Source: CACIIZ01 sp045565285 (GTDB taxonomy: Bacteria > Pseudomonadota > Alphaproteobacteria > Rhodobacterales > Rhodobacteraceae). Taken from it: a DNA stretch of 64,000 nucleotides. Within the stretch, counting starts at the first letter, position 1, and every line of letters begins with the position of its first letter. The notes below the pieces were generated by a model. It ran no database searches, was not told the DNA's origin, and saw only the letters and a program-made list of their open reading frames with translations. Position numbers and translations under genes: made by a program. The stretch lies in NCBI GenBank assembly GCA_045565285.1, contig JBJLFR010000016.1:55132-119131 (forward strand), in the 5' to 3' direction. Positions 27,773-37,745 of the stretch are shown here, piece by piece.

Positions 27773-29293
27773 ATGCGCTTTAAATCAAATTTTTTGAAAA
27801 ATTTTTTAACTGTAGGTTTATGGACTTTTGTTAGTCGTATATTTGGTTTTTTTAGAGATATTATGTTAGCCGCTTTTTTAGGTTCAGGTCCTATAGGAGA
27901 AGCCTTTATTATAGCATTCTCCCTACCTAATATATTTCGAAGATTCTTTGCCGAGGGAGCTTTTAATGCTGCATTCATCCCTATTTTCAAAAAAAGTATG
28001 CATAATAAAAAACAGACTATCGATTTTACTAATAATACTTTTTCTATAATGATTTTGATATTATTTATCTTTACTATTGTTTCCATTATTATAATGCCCC
28101 TTTTTGTTTTAGCCATGGCAAGTGGCTTTGAAAATGATGGGAGGTTTGAAACTTCTGTTTTTTATGGGCGCATTACATTTTCATACATTTTTTTTGTTTC
28201 CTTATCATCTTTATTTGCTGGAATACTTAATTCCTATGGTAAATTTGGAGTAGTTTCAGCAACACCAATTTTTTTAAATCTTTTTCTAATCTTAGCAATG
28301 ACCCTATCCCATTTTTTTGATTGGGAAGTTGGGACAATACTTTCTATTTCAGTTCCCATTTCTGGTATTTTGCAACTTATAGTATTAATTCATGCTACTA
28401 GAAAGCTAGGATATTATCCAAAATTAAAATTCCCAAAGTTTGATGGAAAGATTAGAAAATTACTATTAATTGCTTTACCAGCAATTCTTACTGGTGGAGT
28501 AATACAAATCAATTTGCTAGTAGGCAGACAAATTGCATCTTATTATGATGGTGCTATTGCCTGGCTTAATTATGCAGATAGATTGTATCAACTACCATTA
28601 GGTGTTGTTGGTATAGCCTTAGGAAGTGTGCTTTTACCAAAGTTATCTGAAAAAATTCAGTTAAATAATATAGCTGAAATGAATCGTGTTATTCATCATT
28701 CATTAAAAATAGCTGCTATTTTAATCTTCCCTGCTACAGCCTCTTTAATTGTTTTACCTATACCAATTATTACCGTATTATTTGAGAGGGGCGAATTTTC
28801 TAGTCTAGACAGCAAAAATACTGCTTCGGCATTAGCAATTTATGCTACTGGGTTACCAGCATTTGTCTTACATAAAATATTTACTCCTATATTTTTTTCA
28901 AAGGGTGACACTAAAACTCCATTTAGGATTGCAGTATTTTCAATGGTAATTAATATTATAGTGGCTATTAGTTTGATAACTTATTTTGGTTATTTAGCTC
29001 CAGTTTTAAGTACGATTATTTCAAGCTGGATAATGGCTTTTGCATTATATTATAAATCCAAAAAACTAGGGTTTTATTTTGATTTAGATTTAATAAAAAA
29101 GATAATTATGATTTTAATATCTACATTAATTCTTTCATTAGTACTTATATTTGCTACTAACAAATGGTTTTATCAATTAACAAATGATAACTTTAGTTTG
29201 ATCTATTTAATTATCCTTATCTCAGCTAGCAGTAGCATTTACTTTATAATGTTATGGTTTTTTGGTATTTTGAAAAAAATTACCAATGAGTAA
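27773..29293 (+). CDS. murJ: Lipid II flippase MurJ
   Basis: Integral membrane protein moving lipid II across the inner membrane. The 506 residues are almost entirely hydrophobic, consistent with 14 helices. Conserved stretches are TFVSRIFGFFRDIMLAAFLG at the start, FSLPNIFRRFFAEGAFNAAF, and LNYADRLYQLPLGVVGIALG with the family Arg. Begins 12 bp after glnD, a gene pair common in Alphaproteobacteria. Confidence 0.96.
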   Translation: MRFKSNFLKNFLTVGLWTFVSRIFGFFRDIMLAAFLGSGPIGEAFIIAFSLPNIFRRFFAEGAFNAAFIPIFKKSMHNKKQTIDFTNNTFSIMILILFIFTIVSIIIMPLFVLAMASGFENDGRFETSVFYGRITFSYIFFVSLSSLFAGILNSYGKFGVVSATPIFLNLFLILAMTLSHFFDWEVGTILSISVPISGILQLIVLIHATRKLGYYPKLKFPKFDGKIRKLLLIALPAILTGGVIQINLLVGRQIASYYDGAIAWLNYADRLYQLPLGVVGIALGSVLLPKLSEKIQLNNIAEMNRVIHHSLKIAAILIFPATASLIVLPIPIITVLFERGEFSSLDSKNTASALAIYATGLPAFVLHKIFTPIFFSKGDTKTPFRIAVFSMVINIIVAISLITYFGYLAPVLSTIISSWIMAFALYYKSKKLGFYFDLDLIKKIIMILISTLILSLVLIFATNKWFYQLTNDNFSLIYLIILISASSSIYFIMLWFFGILKKITNE

Positions 29294-29365
29294 ACTCATA
29301 TATTGTCCTTTAATAATTTAAAATATATTTATACAAAGCTTATAAAGTTAGCGAAAGTTTGAAAA

Positions 29366-30388
29366 ATGAATAAAATCAATCACAAAAAAAGAATTTTCTC
29401 AGGTGTTCAGCCAACAGGCAATCTTCACTTAGGAAATTATTTAGGAGCTGTTAAAAATTTTGTTAAATTTCAGAGTGCTGGTAATGAAACTTTATACTGC
29501 ATTGTTGATTTACATGCTATAACTGTTTGGCAAGATCCATTAGAGCTTAGAAATTCAATAAGAGAATTAGCTGCAACTTTCATTGCATGTGGTTTAGATT
29601 ACAATAAATCAATATTATTTAATCAAAGTCAGGTAAGTTCTCATTCTGAATTAGCATGGATATTTAATTGTGTCGTAAGAATTGGCTGGTTAAATAGAAT
29701 GACACAATTTAAAGATAAAGCTGGTAAAAATAGAGAAAACGCCTCTGTTGGACTTTTTGTTTACCCTTCATTGATGGCAGCAGATATATTATCTTATCAT
29801 GCTACACATGTACCAGTAGGAGAAGATCAAAAACAGCACTTAGAGTTAACTAGAGATATAGCTATCAAATTTAATAATGACTTTAATGTACCAAATTTTT
29901 TTCCTAGTCCTAAACCTATTATAGAAAAAACCGCTCCACGAATTATGAGTTTAAGAGATGGAACAAAAAAAATGTCTAAGTCTGAAACCTCAGATATGAG
30001 TAGAATAAATCTTACTGATAATTCTGATCAAATAGCATTAAAAATTAGAAAAGCTAAGACAGACCAAGACCCAATCCCAGATAATATATCTGTACTCGCT
30101 TCTAGACCTGAAGCTAACAACTTGATAAATATTTATTCTTCTTTAAAGGAATGTGAGGTGCAAGAAGTATTAGATGACTTTTGCGGTAAGCCTTTCAGTT
30201 TTTTTAAACCTAAGCTAACTGAATTGATTATAAATGAACTTAATCCAATTTCAAATAAAATCAATCAATTGTTAAAGAATAATGACGAGATAGACAATAT
30301 AATGAATACTGGTGCCCAAAAAGCTCGTGAAATATCAAATCCAATTATAGATTCAACTTTTAAAATTTTAGGCTTAAGAAATAAATGA
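29366..30388 (+). CDS. trpS: Tryptophanyl-tRNA synthetase
   Basis: Class Ic aminoacyl-tRNA synthetase, 340 residues. The HIGH-equivalent is GNLHLGNYLG near residue 20, with the tryptophan-pocket segment YCIVDLHAITVWQDP, MAADILSYHATHVPVGEDQKQHLELTRD and the KMSKS motif KKMSKS near residue 205. C-terminal helical region is normal. Lies 72 bp after murJ. Confidence 0.97.
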   Translation: MNKINHKKRIFSGVQPTGNLHLGNYLGAVKNFVKFQSAGNETLYCIVDLHAITVWQDPLELRNSIRELAATFIACGLDYNKSILFNQSQVSSHSELAWIFNCVVRIGWLNRMTQFKDKAGKNRENASVGLFVYPSLMAADILSYHATHVPVGEDQKQHLELTRDIAIKFNNDFNVPNFFPSPKPIIEKTAPRIMSLRDGTKKMSKSETSDMSRINLTDNSDQIALKIRKAKTDQDPIPDNISVLASRPEANNLINIYSSLKECEVQEVLDDFCGKPFSFFKPKLTELIINELNPISNKINQLLKNNDEIDNIMNTGAQKAREISNPIIDSTFKILGLRNK

Positions 30389-30486
30389 TATATTAATCTT
30401 TTTTATCTTCTTCCATATTCATATTTTGATATTATAATAGTGAATGAGTCTCTGTCCTAATATGGTTCATAATTTTTTTTTGAATT

Positions 30487-30960
30487 TTGAAAGTTTCAAT
30501 AATGAGAAAATTTTTAGTTGTAATGGATGATAGCCCTGAATTTGTAAATGCCTTGCGGTTTGCAGCAATAAGAGCTTCTAAAACAGGTGGACAAGTTGAA
30601 ATTTTGGGAATAATTGCTCCTGAAGAATTTCAACATTGGATAGGTGTAGCAGAACAAATGAAATTTGAAGCTAAAGAAAGAATTAAAGAACATTTTAATA
30701 TTTTTTCTGAGATTATAGAAAAAGAAGAAGGAATTATACCTGAACTAGTTATAAGAGAAGGTGAAAAAGTAACACAAGTTTTGGAACAAGTTAAAGAAGA
30801 TCCAGAAGTTGGGATAATAGTACTAGGTGCCGGGGTTTCTTCTGAAGGGCCTGGACCTTTAGTTACAAAACTAGTTGCAAGACAAGGTGGCAGTTTACCT
30901 GTACCTGTTACAATAGTACCTGGATCTATGACAAAAGAAGCTATTATTTCAGTTTCATAA
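30487..30960 (+). CDS. Universal stress protein family (UspA)
   Basis: A single-domain Usp of 157 residues, or 152 from the second Met at 30502, which sits directly before RKFLVVMDDSPEF, the usual Usp beginning. The ATP-binding-type glycine loop is IIVLGAGVSSEGPGPLV, followed by PVPVTIVPGSM. The order trpS-usp-nfu is seen in several Alphaproteobacteria. The role of this Usp is unknown. Confidence 0.85.
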   Translation: MKVSIMRKFLVVMDDSPEFVNALRFAAIRASKTGGQVEILGIIAPEEFQHWIGVAEQMKFEAKERIKEHFNIFSEIIEKEEGIIPELVIREGEKVTQVLEQVKEDPEVGIIVLGAGVSSEGPGPLVTKLVARQGGSLPVPVTIVPGSMTKEAIISVS

Positions 30961-31044
30961 AATTCTAGTTTAGAAAGATTCTAAGTTTTAATTGATTTTT
31001 TTTAATTATGTTATATTATAGAATTATATCGGGAGTTTTATAAA

Positions 31045-31605
31045 ATGTTTATACAGACAGAATCCACACCTAATCCTGCAACTCTTAAGTTCTTACCTGG
31101 ACATACAGTTTTGCAAAATGGTACAGCTGATTTTCCAACAAGAGAAAATATTGAAAAATCACCTTTAGCGAACAGAATTTTTAGTGTTGAAGGTGTATCT
31201 GGAGTTTTTTTTGGATCTGATTTCATTACAGTTACGAAAGAAACTGATACTGATTGGGAACATATTAAACCAGCAATATTAGGTGTTATTCTTGAACATT
31301 TTCAGTCAGGTGAACCCACACTTCTTGAGGAAAATACAAATCCAAGTCACGCTAAACATGATGGACCTGATACAGAAATAGTAAATAAAATTAAAGAATT
31401 ACTTGATACTCGTGTTCGTCCAGCAGTTGCACAAGATGGCGGTGATATTACATTCCATGGCTATGAATCAGGAATTGTTTATTTGCATATGCAGGGGGCA
31501 TGTGCTGGTTGCCCATCATCAACAATGACATTAAAAATGGGCATAGAAAATCTTCTCAAACATTTCATACCTGAAGTTCAAGAAGTGAGACCCATAGCAG
31601 CCTAG
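31045..31605 (+). CDS. NifU-family Fe-S carrier (Nfu type)
   Basis: Iron-sulfur cluster carrier delivering clusters to client enzymes such as aconitase or SdhB. The 186 residues have the Nfu N-terminal domain (FIQTESTPNPATLKFLPG) followed by the NifU C-terminal domain DGGDITFHGY and the cluster-binding CAGCPSS, with CxxC near residue 152. An SD-like GGGAG lies 11 bases before the ATG. tsaB follows 11 bp later. Confidence 0.93.
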   Translation: MFIQTESTPNPATLKFLPGHTVLQNGTADFPTRENIEKSPLANRIFSVEGVSGVFFGSDFITVTKETDTDWEHIKPAILGVILEHFQSGEPTLLEENTNPSHAKHDGPDTEIVNKIKELLDTRVRPAVAQDGGDITFHGYESGIVYLHMQGACAGCPSSTMTLKMGIENLLKHFIPEVQEVRPIAA

Positions 31606-31616
31606 TCTTAGAAAGA

Positions 31617-32273
31617 GTGTCTAAACTATCCACTGTTTTGGCACTTGATACAGCGCATACTAATTACTCAATAGCAATTATTAAATCTAATGCTGTATTG
31701 TCAGAAATTTCCATAATAGACGATGAAAAGCCATCTGAAAAAATTATTGAATTAGTAGACAAAGTACTAAAACTAGCAAATATTGGTTTGCATGATTTAG
31801 ATGGCATTGTAGTAGGTATTGGACCAGGAAATTTTACAGGAATTAGGGTAGGAATATCTGCTGCAAAAGGAATTGCTTTTGCACTAAATATTAAGTGCTT
31901 TGGAATTAATAGATTTCAAAATTTAATTATTAATGAATGTCCTACACTTGGAATTATAAAAATAAAAGAAGATCTGTACTATACCCAAATGTTTATAAAA
32001 GAAAAACCTATATCAGATCCAATTGAACAGAACTTATTCAAAATACTTAATACCCAATATAGTAATGATACTATTATATCTGGTGATAACGCTTTAAAGA
32101 TTTCTCAAAAATTGAATTTAAAATGTGGAAAGAAAACAAGCATTTCTAAAGCTTCGGAAATTGGTTTTTTAGGAATAAAACATTCCGATTCAAAGGAACT
32201 CTTACCATCACCTTTTTATGTAAAAGGACCAGACGCAAAATTACCAACAGAACCAGCTCCCAAACTTTTATGA
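31617..32273 (+). CDS. tsaB: tRNA threonylcarbamoyladenosine biosynthesis protein TsaB
   Basis: Non-catalytic partner of TsaD in t6A37 formation. The 218-residue ASKHA-fold protein begins with VLALDTAHTNYSIAI and has GIVVGIGPGNFTGIRVGISAAKGIAF, the TsaB hallmark. Start is a GTG at 31617. It is followed four bases after its stop by rimI, a widespread pairing. Confidence 0.92.
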   Translation: MSKLSTVLALDTAHTNYSIAIIKSNAVLSEISIIDDEKPSEKIIELVDKVLKLANIGLHDLDGIVVGIGPGNFTGIRVGISAAKGIAFALNIKCFGINRFQNLIINECPTLGIIKIKEDLYYTQMFIKEKPISDPIEQNLFKILNTQYSNDTIISGDNALKISQKLNLKCGKKTSISKASEIGFLGIKHSDSKELLPSPFYVKGPDAKLPTEPAPKLL

Positions 32274-32277
32274 ATTA

Positions 32278-32727
32278 ATGGAAGGTCAAAATTTTAAACT
32301 TTTATCAAAAAAGCTTGCTGAAATACATGTCAGTAGTTTTACCCAAAAAAGATTGAGATTTTCATCAGCATTTATTTTTTCTTTATTAATGAACCCAAAT
32401 ATATCATATATTTTCAAAAAAAATAAAGGATTCTGTATTTTTAGTTTTGTTAAAGAAGAAGCCGAAATAATTACTATGGCTGTACTCCCTAAGTACCAAA
32501 ATAAAGGCATTGGATTTTTAATTTTAACAGAACTTGAAGAGTTCTTATTAAAAACTGATTGTAAAAAAATTTTTTTAGAGGTTGCTACAAATAACCTAAA
32601 TGCAATTTATTTATATAGAAAAGCTGGTTTCAAAAAATGTGGAATAAGAAAAAATTATTTTATTATTTCAAAAGATAAAAAAGTAAATGCTCTTTTAATG
32701 GAAAAATTGGTAAACATTAATAGTTAA
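32278..32727 (+). CDS. rimI: Ribosomal-protein-alanine N-acetyltransferase RimI-like GNAT
   Basis: GNAT acetyltransferase of 149 residues. The acetyl-CoA binding segment reads ITMAVLPKYQNKGIGFLILTEL, with the Q/RxxGxG/A pattern as QNKGIG, followed by IFLEVATNNLNAIYLYRKAGF, the RimI-typical EVRxxNxxAxxLYxxxGF variant. Position directly after tsaB supports the RimI name; the substrate (ribosomal protein bS18 N-terminus) is inferred. Confidence 0.88.
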   Translation: MEGQNFKLLSKKLAEIHVSSFTQKRLRFSSAFIFSLLMNPNISYIFKKNKGFCIFSFVKEEAEIITMAVLPKYQNKGIGFLILTELEEFLLKTDCKKIFLEVATNNLNAIYLYRKAGFKKCGIRKNYFIISKDKKVNALLMEKLVNINS

Positions 32728-32824
32728 TTTTTAAATTTATATCCAAATATAATTCTTTTTATTGCACCCAATTAACAAAAGTCTCATAATCAAATATTAT
32801 CGAAAAGATTCATGAGGACTAGAA

Positions 32825-33853
32825 ATGTATTTTAAGAAATTTTTAAAAATATCAAGTGGAGCGTTAGCGGGTGCTCTTTTATTAGCAATAAATTCAGCTA
32901 ATGCTTTTACCGCTTGTCAAGTTACTGACATCGGTGGAGTTGACGACAAGAGTTTTAATGAAACAGCCTGGAAGGGTGTAAAAGATGCTGTAGCTAAACA
33001 CGGTATTGATTCAAAATTACTAGAATCTAAAGATGGGACGGACTATGAACCACATCTAAAGTCTATGGTAAATTCAGGTTGCGATGTTATTGTTGCTGTT
33101 GGTTTTTTAATGGGTGAAGCGACAGAAAAAGCAGCATTGGCGAATCCAAATTCCAATTTTACAATTGTTGATTTTGCATATACTGAGACAAAACCTAATC
33201 TTTTGGGTCAAGTATATGCAACAGATCAAGCAGCTTTTTTAGCTGGATATCTTTCTGCAGGTGTTACCAAAACTGGAATAGTTGGAACATTTGGTGGATT
33301 AAATATACCTCCTGTTACTGCATTCATGGATGGCTTCGTTTGGGGAGTTAAACATTACAACAAAGTCAAAGGAAAAAATGTGCAAGTATTAGGGTGGGAT
33401 TCTGACGCTAAAGAAGGTCTTTTTACTAATAACTTTGACTCACTAGATGACGGGAGAGCTTTTGCTCAAAATCTATATGATGAAGGTGCAGATATAGTGA
33501 TGCCAGTTGCAGGTCCTGTCGGTTTAGGTTCTTCAGCGCTTGCAGACGAACTTGGTAGTGATAAACTTAAAATTGTTGGTGTCGATGCAGATATGGCTCT
33601 AAAAGATTCAACAAAAAAAGGAGTTTATTTAACTTCTGTACTTAAAAGAATGGACATAACAGTCTTGTCTGTAATTGAGTCAGTAAAATCAGGAAGTTTT
33701 AAAGGGGGTGTAACAGTTGGTAATTTAGAAAATGGTGGCGTTGGGATCGCTTCTTACCATGAACTTGCTAGTGTTGTGTCTAATGAACTAAATTCAGAAA
33801 TTGAATTACTTAAAAAGAGAATTATTTCCGGTTCTTTAATGATGAACAAATAG
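32825..33853 (+). CDS. BMP-family ABC transporter substrate-binding protein (nucleoside type)
   Basis: Periplasmic binding protein of the basic-membrane-protein/PnrA family, 342 residues. The signal peptide ends near NSANA at about residue 27. The mature chain opens TACQVTDIGGVDDKSFNETA, the family signature, and continues with VGFLMGEATEKAA and GWDSDAKEGLFTNNFDS. An AGGACT ribosome site lies just before the ATG. First gene of a five-gene run ending in purine nucleoside phosphorylase, which argues for purine nucleosides as ligand. Confidence 0.9.
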   Translation: MYFKKFLKISSGALAGALLLAINSANAFTACQVTDIGGVDDKSFNETAWKGVKDAVAKHGIDSKLLESKDGTDYEPHLKSMVNSGCDVIVAVGFLMGEATEKAALANPNSNFTIVDFAYTETKPNLLGQVYATDQAAFLAGYLSAGVTKTGIVGTFGGLNIPPVTAFMDGFVWGVKHYNKVKGKNVQVLGWDSDAKEGLFTNNFDSLDDGRAFAQNLYDEGADIVMPVAGPVGLGSSALADELGSDKLKIVGVDADMALKDSTKKGVYLTSVLKRMDITVLSVIESVKSGSFKGGVTVGNLENGGVGIASYHELASVVSNELNSEIELLKKRIISGSLMMNK

Positions 33854-33888
33854 AATCAAAAAAGAACTAACTGGGACGAAACATAACT

Positions 33889-35391
33889 GTGAAATTAAAA
33901 TTAAGTGAAATCAGTAAAAGTTTCGGCCCAGTTAAAGCAAACTCAAATATAAATCTAACTGTTGATAGTGGTGAAATCTTAGGTTTGCTGGGCGAAAACG
34001 GTGCTGGCAAAACCACACTAATGAATATACTCACTGGGTTATATAAACCTGATATTGGTACCATATCAATTGATGATCAAACAAAAGTATTTAACAATCC
34101 TAGAGAAGCTAACCAAAATGGTGTAGGAATGGTTCATCAACATTTTATGTTGGTGCCGGTTTTTTCAGTAACTGAAAATATAATTTTAGGTGAGGAACCT
34201 ACAAATAGATTTAATAAAATAGATCTTGGAAATGCTCGGGATAAAATATTAAAAATAAGTTCAGAGTATAAACTGGATGTTGATCCTGATGCAAAAATTG
34301 AGAAACTTCCAGTCGGAATTCAGCAACGAGTTGAAATCATTAAAATTCTATTTCGAGACGCAGAAATATTAATTTTTGACGAACCTACCGCAGTGCTTAC
34401 CCCACAAGAGGTAGTAGAGTTTTTTGGAATTATAAAAAACTTAAAAAAAGATGGAAAAGCTATTATCTTCATCACCCACAAATTACATGAAGTAATAGAA
34501 ATTTGTGATCGCATAAATGTTTTAAGAAGAGGAAAAATTGTTGGAGAAACACTTCCTAAAACTACTAATAATAAGAAGTTAGCAGAATTAATGGTAGGTA
34601 GAACAGTAAATCTTAAGACTTCCAGACAAAATATAGAAAAGGGGGATGTATTATTAGAAGTAAATAATCTAAGTATTTTATCTGATAATAAAGAACCATT
34701 ATTATCAAACGTAGATCTTACACTGCATAAAAATGAAATTCTTGGTATTGCAGGTGTTCAAGGAAATGGCCAAACAGAGTTTGTTGAAGCGTTAACTGGA
34801 TTAAGAAAAGTATCTAGTGGAAAAATTTCTTATTTTGGTAATTACTATAAAAATTTTTCACCAAGGAAGATTCATCAACTGGGTGTTAGACATATTCCAG
34901 AGGACAGGCAGAAACAAGGCTTAATTGGAGATTTTTCTTTAACTGAAAATATCATACTAAATACATATTATGAAAAATATTTTTCAAATAATATTAGTTT
35001 GAATTGGATTAATGCTAAAAAAGAAGCGAAGAGGATTATTGAGAAATTTGATGTAAGAACTAATTCAGAAGAGACAATTGCAAATAAACTATCAGGAGGA
35101 AATCAACAAAAGCTTTTGATCGGAAGAGAGATGTCAAGATCAATTAATCTTCTTATAGCTTCTCAGCCAACGCGTGGAGTGGATGTTGGATCTATAGAAT
35201 ATATCCATAATCAAATTGTAATAGCCAGAAATAACGGTATTGGAGTTTTATTGAACTCCACTGAATTAGAAGAAATTATTGCTTTATCAGATCGAATAAT
35301 TGTATTCTATGAGGGAAAAATAATTGCAGAATTTCCATCTAATTCAGACCCAAAGATAATTGGACTTGCAATGGCTGGAGTAAAACAATAG
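33889..35391 (+). CDS. Nucleoside ABC transporter ATP-binding protein, tandem NBDs
   Basis: A 500-residue protein with two fused ATPase domains, as in sugar and nucleoside importers. The first half has Walker A LGENGAGKTT near residue 36, signature VGIQQRVEI and Walker B ILIFDEPTAVL. The second half has the degenerate Walker A GVQGNGQTEFVEAL, signature LSGGNQQKLLIG and the altered Walker B LLIASQPTRGVDVGS that is normal in this family. GTG start at 33889; it overlaps the next gene by one base. Confidence 0.93.
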   Translation: MKLKLSEISKSFGPVKANSNINLTVDSGEILGLLGENGAGKTTLMNILTGLYKPDIGTISIDDQTKVFNNPREANQNGVGMVHQHFMLVPVFSVTENIILGEEPTNRFNKIDLGNARDKILKISSEYKLDVDPDAKIEKLPVGIQQRVEIIKILFRDAEILIFDEPTAVLTPQEVVEFFGIIKNLKKDGKAIIFITHKLHEVIEICDRINVLRRGKIVGETLPKTTNNKKLAELMVGRTVNLKTSRQNIEKGDVLLEVNNLSILSDNKEPLLSNVDLTLHKNEILGIAGVQGNGQTEFVEALTGLRKVSSGKISYFGNYYKNFSPRKIHQLGVRHIPEDRQKQGLIGDFSLTENIILNTYYEKYFSNNISLNWINAKKEAKRIIEKFDVRTNSEETIANKLSGGNQQKLLIGREMSRSINLLIASQPTRGVDVGSIEYIHNQIVIARNNGIGVLLNSTELEEIIALSDRIIVFYEGKIIAEFPSNSDPKIIGLAMAGVKQ

Positions 35392-36479
35392 TGACTTTAT
35401 TTAATTATTTGAGTAATTATTTTTCTAATCGCGAAACTTATCAAGAAATTATTCTTATACCAGTTATTGCAACTTTTTTGGCTATATTCCTTGGTTTAGT
35501 ATTACTTATTGTTTCAGGTTCAAGTACAGAAATAGCACTAAAGGCATTAATAGCTTTGTTTAAAGGGTCATTTGGTTCATTATCAGCTATATCAGAAACA
35601 TTAACTGCTGCTACACCATTAATTTTTGCTGCTTTAGGAATAGCAATAGGGTTTAGAGCTGGTCTATTTAATATAGGGGCAGAAGGGCAAATTATACTGG
35701 GTGGTATGGCAGCTGTTATAATAGGTTTCAGTTTTCAATTACCTTTTTTTCTTCACTTATTACTTCTTCTTTTAGCTGGAGCTTTATTAGGTGCTTTTTA
35801 TGCGTTTATATCAGGATGGCTTAAAGCAACTACTGGAGCACATGAAGTTATTACAACTATCATGCTAAATTTAATTGCCTACAGATTACTTGATTTTTTT
35901 CTTAGAATTCCTTCGATACAGAAAGAAGGCAGAAATGATCCTATTTCTAAATCAATTTTAGAGACTGCAGAATTACCTAGGATTTTGAATTTTTTAGATC
36001 CAAATCTGAGGATTCATATGGGTTTTTTAATAGCAGTTATTACTGTATTTTTTATATATTGGTTAATTTTTCATACTAAAATTGGCTATGAATTTAGAGC
36101 AGTGGGTAAGAATTTAGATGCTTCAAAATATGGTGGGATAAATTCATCGATGACTATAATCATTGCAATGAGTATGGCAGGTCTTTTGGCAGGATTAGCT
36201 GGTGCGTGCCAAATAGCTGGCATTTTAGGAAGAGCCACACCTGGTTTTTCTGCTGGTATAGGATTTGATGCAATTGCTGTTGCTTTGCTTGGTCGAGCAC
36301 ATCCGATTGGGGTGTTATTTGCTAGCATCTTATTTGGAGCTCTTATAGCGGGAGGAAGAGAAATGCAAGTTTCTGCTGATGTAAGCCTTGATCTAATTAC
36401 AGTTATTCAAGCTTTGATAATTATATTTATTGCAGCTCCTATTTTAATAAAAAAAATATTCCCATGGATATTTAAATAA
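35391..36479 (+). CDS. Nucleoside ABC transporter permease, first subunit
   Basis: Inner-membrane permease of the BPD_transp_2 family, 362 residues with about 8-10 hydrophobic segments. The conserved coupling region reads NIGAEGQIILGGMAA, and the family loop EFRAVGKNLDASKYGGIN precedes GLAGACQIAGILGR. GTG start is translationally coupled to the ATPase gene. Forms the channel with the product of the next gene. Confidence 0.9.
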   Translation: MTLFNYLSNYFSNRETYQEIILIPVIATFLAIFLGLVLLIVSGSSTEIALKALIALFKGSFGSLSAISETLTAATPLIFAALGIAIGFRAGLFNIGAEGQIILGGMAAVIIGFSFQLPFFLHLLLLLLAGALLGAFYAFISGWLKATTGAHEVITTIMLNLIAYRLLDFFLRIPSIQKEGRNDPISKSILETAELPRILNFLDPNLRIHMGFLIAVITVFFIYWLIFHTKIGYEFRAVGKNLDASKYGGINSSMTIIIAMSMAGLLAGLAGACQIAGILGRATPGFSAGIGFDAIAVALLGRAHPIGVLFASILFGALIAGGREMQVSADVSLDLITVIQALIIIFIAAPILIKKIFPWIFK

Positions 36480-36491
36480 GCTTAAGAAAAA

Positions 36492-37745
36492 ATGAACAAA
36501 TTAATTAAAAATAAACTAGATGATTCCAAAATTAAAAAATCTACTATAATTGGATTGAGTCTGATTTTGCTTGGTTGCATAGTTTATTTACTTTTTGGAC
36601 TTGGTGTTGAGGGACAGGCAACTTTTAAGCTTTCCAGGCCAACGGATCCATTTGCTCTTCCCAATTTAATTTTACCAGCCCATAGTTTTATTGGTGCATC
36701 GGCTTTATTAATTGCTTTTTTTGGAGGTAGAATAATTATGAAAGCTCCAAGGAAGTTTACAGTCTTTGTAGCTTTAAGCTTTTTTTTGGCAATAGCAGCT
36801 TTTTTAGTTTGGGCAACTTTAGGAAAATCATTTTCACTCACCGGAATGCTTCAAGCAACTGTCGTTAGAGCTGTTCCAATTGCATTAGCCGCAATGGCAG
36901 GAATTATGTGTGAAAGAGTAGCTATAATAAACATTGGAATTGAAGGAATGCTTTTAGCAGGTGCGTTTGCTGGAGCACTTTTTGGTTCTATTTTTGGTAA
37001 TTTAATTGGTTTAATTCTAGCTATTTTAGTTGGTGGGTTTTTTGGTTTTATATTGGCAGCATTGGTAGTAACTTTTCGTGTAGACCAGATAATTGCCGGA
37101 GTTGCAATTAATATTTTTGTCCTAGGAATTACAAGTTTCTTAACAAGCCATCTTTTAAAGAGTAATCCTGAACTAAATGATGCACCAGTCTTTAAGTCTA
37201 TACAAATACCCTTTTTTAGTGAAATTCCTATTCTAGGACCAGTTCTTTTTAAGCAAAATATTTTTGTGTACTTTTCTATTTTTATTGTGATTATAAGTAC
37301 GTATTATCTATTTAAAACTGCATATGGATTAAGAGCAAGAGCTGTAGGAGAACATCCAAAAGCTGCTGAAACTCTTGGAATAAGCGTAGTTAAAACAAGG
37401 TTTATACATGTCATTATTGGTGGGATGATTGCTGGTTTTGGTGGCGCATGGTTTACCCTCGGAAGCGTTGGAAGATTTGATGAAGGGATGACTGGAGGTA
37501 GAGGTTTTATTGGTCTAGCAGCTATGATTTTTGGACGTTGGCATCCGGTAGGAGCATTGTTTGCAGCACTTATATTTGGTTTTGCAGATTCATTACAACA
37601 AAAATTAGCAATATTAAGAACACCAATCCCTAGTGAGTTTTTAGCTATGGCACCATATTTGGTAACAATAATTGTCGTTGCAGGAATAGTAGGAAATGCA
37701 AAACCACCACAAGCAATAGGTAAAGCTTATGTCAAGGAAAACTAA
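36492..37745 (+). CDS. Nucleoside ABC transporter permease, second subunit
   Basis: Second BPD_transp_2 permease, 417 residues, about 10 hydrophobic segments. Its coupling region reads INIGIEGMLLAGAFAGALFG, with LRARAVGEHPKAAETLGISV as the cytoplasmic loop and GGRGFIGLAAMIFGRWHPVG near the end. It overlaps the next gene by one base, binding the transporter to purine catabolism in one operon. Confidence 0.9.
   Translation: MNKLIKNKLDDSKIKKSTIIGLSLILLGCIVYLLFGLGVEGQATFKLSRPTDPFALPNLILPAHSFIGASALLIAFFGGRIIMKAPRKFTVFVALSFFLAIAAFLVWATLGKSFSLTGMLQATVVRAVPIALAAMAGIMCERVAIINIGIEGMLLAGAFAGALFGSIFGNLIGLILAILVGGFFGFILAALVVTFRVDQIIAGVAINIFVLGITSFLTSHLLKSNPELNDAPVFKSIQIPFFSEIPILGPVLFKQNIFVYFSIFIVIISTYYLFKTAYGLRARAVGEHPKAAETLGISVVKTRFIHVIIGGMIAGFGGAWFTLGSVGRFDEGMTGGRGFIGLAAMIFGRWHPVGALFAALIFGFADSLQQKLAILRTPIPSEFLAMAPYLVTIIVVAGIVGNAKPPQAIGKAYVKEN

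Noticed and set aside
32728..32824. Purine riboswitch before the BMP nucleoside-transport operon
   Set aside because: The context suggested one, but the 97-bp leader lacks the paired loops and conserved core of a purine riboswitch.
36086..36328. Reverse-strand frames within ABC permease genes (also 36584-36841)
   Set aside because: Proline/alanine-rich antisense of membrane-protein codons; no independent evidence.
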